A stretch of DNA of 64,000 bases from the NCBI GenBank assembly GCA_050633265.1, contig JBOEGE010000004.1, positions 186,001-250,000 on the forward strand. The letters are read 5' to 3'. A program made the position numbers and the translations under genes. This DNA is from JBLHZY01 sp050633265. GTDB taxonomy: Bacteria > Pseudomonadota > Alphaproteobacteria > Rhodobacterales > Rhodobacteraceae. Shown one piece after another: positions 62,889 to 64,000 of the stretch; position 1 is the stretch's first letter; every line of letters starts with the position of its first letter. Below the pieces are notes generated by a model. That model did not search any database. It saw only the letters and a program-made list of their open reading frames with translations, and was not told the origin of the DNA.

Positions 62889-64000
62889 ATGACAATTTCT
62901 TCTTCGCTCAATGCCGGAGTGGCCGGTCTTAATGCAAATGCAACGAGACTGGCCACCATTTCGGACAATATCGCGAACTCAGGCACATATGGCTATAAAC
63001 GCGCCGCTGCCGATTTCGAATCCTTTGTGATCAATCAAGGCGCGGGGACTGGGAAGTATTCGGCCGGTGGTGTGCGCGCCTTTACGACACGCTTGATTGA
63101 AGAGCGCGGCGCACTTGTCTCGACTGCGAATGCACTGGATATTGCGGTTTCCGGGCGCGGTATGCTTCCGGTAACAACGGCCGTTTCGCTTGATGCGACA
63201 ACGGGCGAACAGCCTATGATGATGACAACAACAGGCTCTTTTCACACCGATAGTGATGGCGTTCTTAAAACGGAATCTGGTCTTGTGCTGCTTGGCTGGC
63301 CTGCGGAATCCGATGGCTCAATCTCGACCTATCCGCGCGATACAATCGCCGGGCTAGAGCCAATTGTGATCAACTCCAACCAAACTGCGGGCGATCCAAC
63401 AACGGTGATGAACCTTGGGGTGAACCTGCCAGCAACCGAAACTGAGGCGGGCTCTTCCGGCGATACGTTGCCGCTTTCGGTTGAGTATTTCGGCAATCTC
63501 GGAACATCAGAAACCCTCGACATTACCTTTACCCCGGTTGTCCCGGCGACAGGTCAACCGAATTCCAATTCCTGGACGATGGTGATCACCGATTCGGCGC
63601 AAGGTGGCGCCACAATCGGGACCTATACGCTTGATTTTGATGACAGTCGTGCAAGTGGCGGGACGCTCAGCAATGTTACCCCAGATGCGGCAACAACGAC
63701 AGCCGGCGCGACCTATAACGGGACGGATGGGACATTGGCCTTAACGGTCGATGGTGGCCCCATCACGATGACAATCGGTAAGCTGGGCGATCCAAATGGG
63801 TTAACCCAATTGTCTGATAGTTTCGCGCCTACGCAGATAACCAAAGATGGCTCACCGGTTGGTAATCTGACATCTGTTGAGGTCAATGATGATGGCTTCA
63901 TGACGGCCACTTATGATACCGGCTTTACCCGCGTGATCTATCAAGTGCCGCTTGTGGATGTTCCCAATCCAAATGGCCTGATCTCACTGAACAATCAAAC
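62889..64000 (+). CDS. flgE: Flagellar hook protein FlgE, 3' end outside window
   Basis: The frame opens at ATG 62889 (AAAGG upstream) and is still open at the last base, giving 370 residues. The N-terminus ISSSLNAGVAGLNANATRLA and TISDNIANSGTYGYKR is the flagellar rod/hook coiled-coil start. The D1 region follows (VRAFTTRLIEERGALVSTAN, then NALDIAVSGRGMLPV), and the long variable domain supports hook protein over rod proteins. It lies 100 nt after motB and is probably followed by the flgK/flgL genes, outside the window. Confidence 0.92.
   Translation, partial: MTISSSLNAGVAGLNANATRLATISDNIANSGTYGYKRAAADFESFVINQGAGTGKYSAGGVRAFTTRLIEERGALVSTANALDIAVSGRGMLPVTTAVSLDATTGEQPMMMTTTGSFHTDSDGVLKTESGLVLLGWPAESDGSISTYPRDTIAGLEPIVINSNQTAGDPTTVMNLGVNLPATETEAGSSGDTLPLSVEYFGNLGTSETLDITFTPVVPATGQPNSNSWTMVITDSAQGGATIGTYTLDFDDSRASGGTLSNVTPDAATTTAGATYNGTDGTLALTVDGGPITMTIGKLGDPNGLTQLSDSFAPTQITKDGSPVGNLTSVEVNDDGFMTATYDTGFTRVIYQVPLVDVPNPNGLISLNNQ

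Noticed and set aside
61904..62986. Open frame of 360 codons opposite motB
   Set aside because: Spans motB, its upstream gap and the flgE start; no motif seen.
1..64000. tRNA, rRNA, CRISPR arrays and insertion sequences
   Set aside because: I found no tRNA cloverleaf, regularly spaced repeats, transposase motif or flanking direct repeats by eye.

Overview
The window looks like chromosomal DNA of a marine alphaproteobacterium of the Rhodobacteraceae (Roseobacter-type). This rests on the family-level look of nearly every protein, a MarR/OmpR pair resembling PetP/PetR of Rhodobacter, a two-gene head-spike module of the kind known from the Rhodobacter gene transfer agent (GTA), and the alphaproteobacterial flagellar MotB and hook protein. 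Coding density is high, with many 1-14 nt overlaps. I saw no rRNA, tRNA, CRISPR array or insertion sequence.

Layout. 1-15.9 kb is core housekeeping: the 3' part of gltB, mtgA, a GST-fold protein, queG, ilvE, a petP/petR-like pair, a histone-deacetylase-family gene with xseB-ispA-dxs, and a copper P-type ATPase behind a CueR-like promoter. 16-31.7 kb is an exopolysaccharide locus of Wzx/Wzy type. Rightward genes are a Wzc-like tyrosine kinase, ManC, and a phage/GTA-type head-spike pair. Leftward genes are a WcaI-like transferase, gmd, fcl, Wzx, Wzy, two GT4 and two GT2 transferases, and a WcaF-like acetyltransferase. ManC-Gmd-Fcl would supply GDP-L-fucose. The Wza-like export lipoprotein sits apart at 36.9 kb, and no initiating phosphoglycosyltransferase is present. 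32-36.6 kb holds a chemoreceptor with a small upstream ORF, an acyl-CoA dehydrogenase and a TetR regulator. 38.7-44.2 kb is a complete oligopeptide-type ABC importer. 44.3-50.1 kb is a probable catabolic cluster: TesB thioesterase, alpha/beta hydrolase, Baeyer-Villiger-type monooxygenase, a double-length TetR regulator and an SDR. An 18-bp motif is shared by the monooxygenase and SDR upstream regions.

50.1-59.4 kb is accessory. It carries a leftward operon with an alpha/beta-hydrolase-like protein, a DXD glycosyltransferase and a large glycosyltransferase made of two related halves, then a membrane-anchored lipase-like protein, then a two-gene ATPase plus HNH module. In that module the ATPase carries at its N-terminus a degenerate copy of the free HNH protein. 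59.5-61.9 kb has a fumarylacetoacetate-hydrolase-family gene and a GMC oxidoreductase. The window ends in flagellar genes (motB and the 5' part of flgE).

The two most interesting items are (i) the GTA/phage head-spike pair inside the locus that builds surface polysaccharide, where the particle's receptor-binding protein and its likely receptor would be inherited together, and (ii) the ATPase/HNH pair, a candidate Septu-like defence module with a duplicated nuclease domain. All functions are inferred from reading sequence; no database searches were run.
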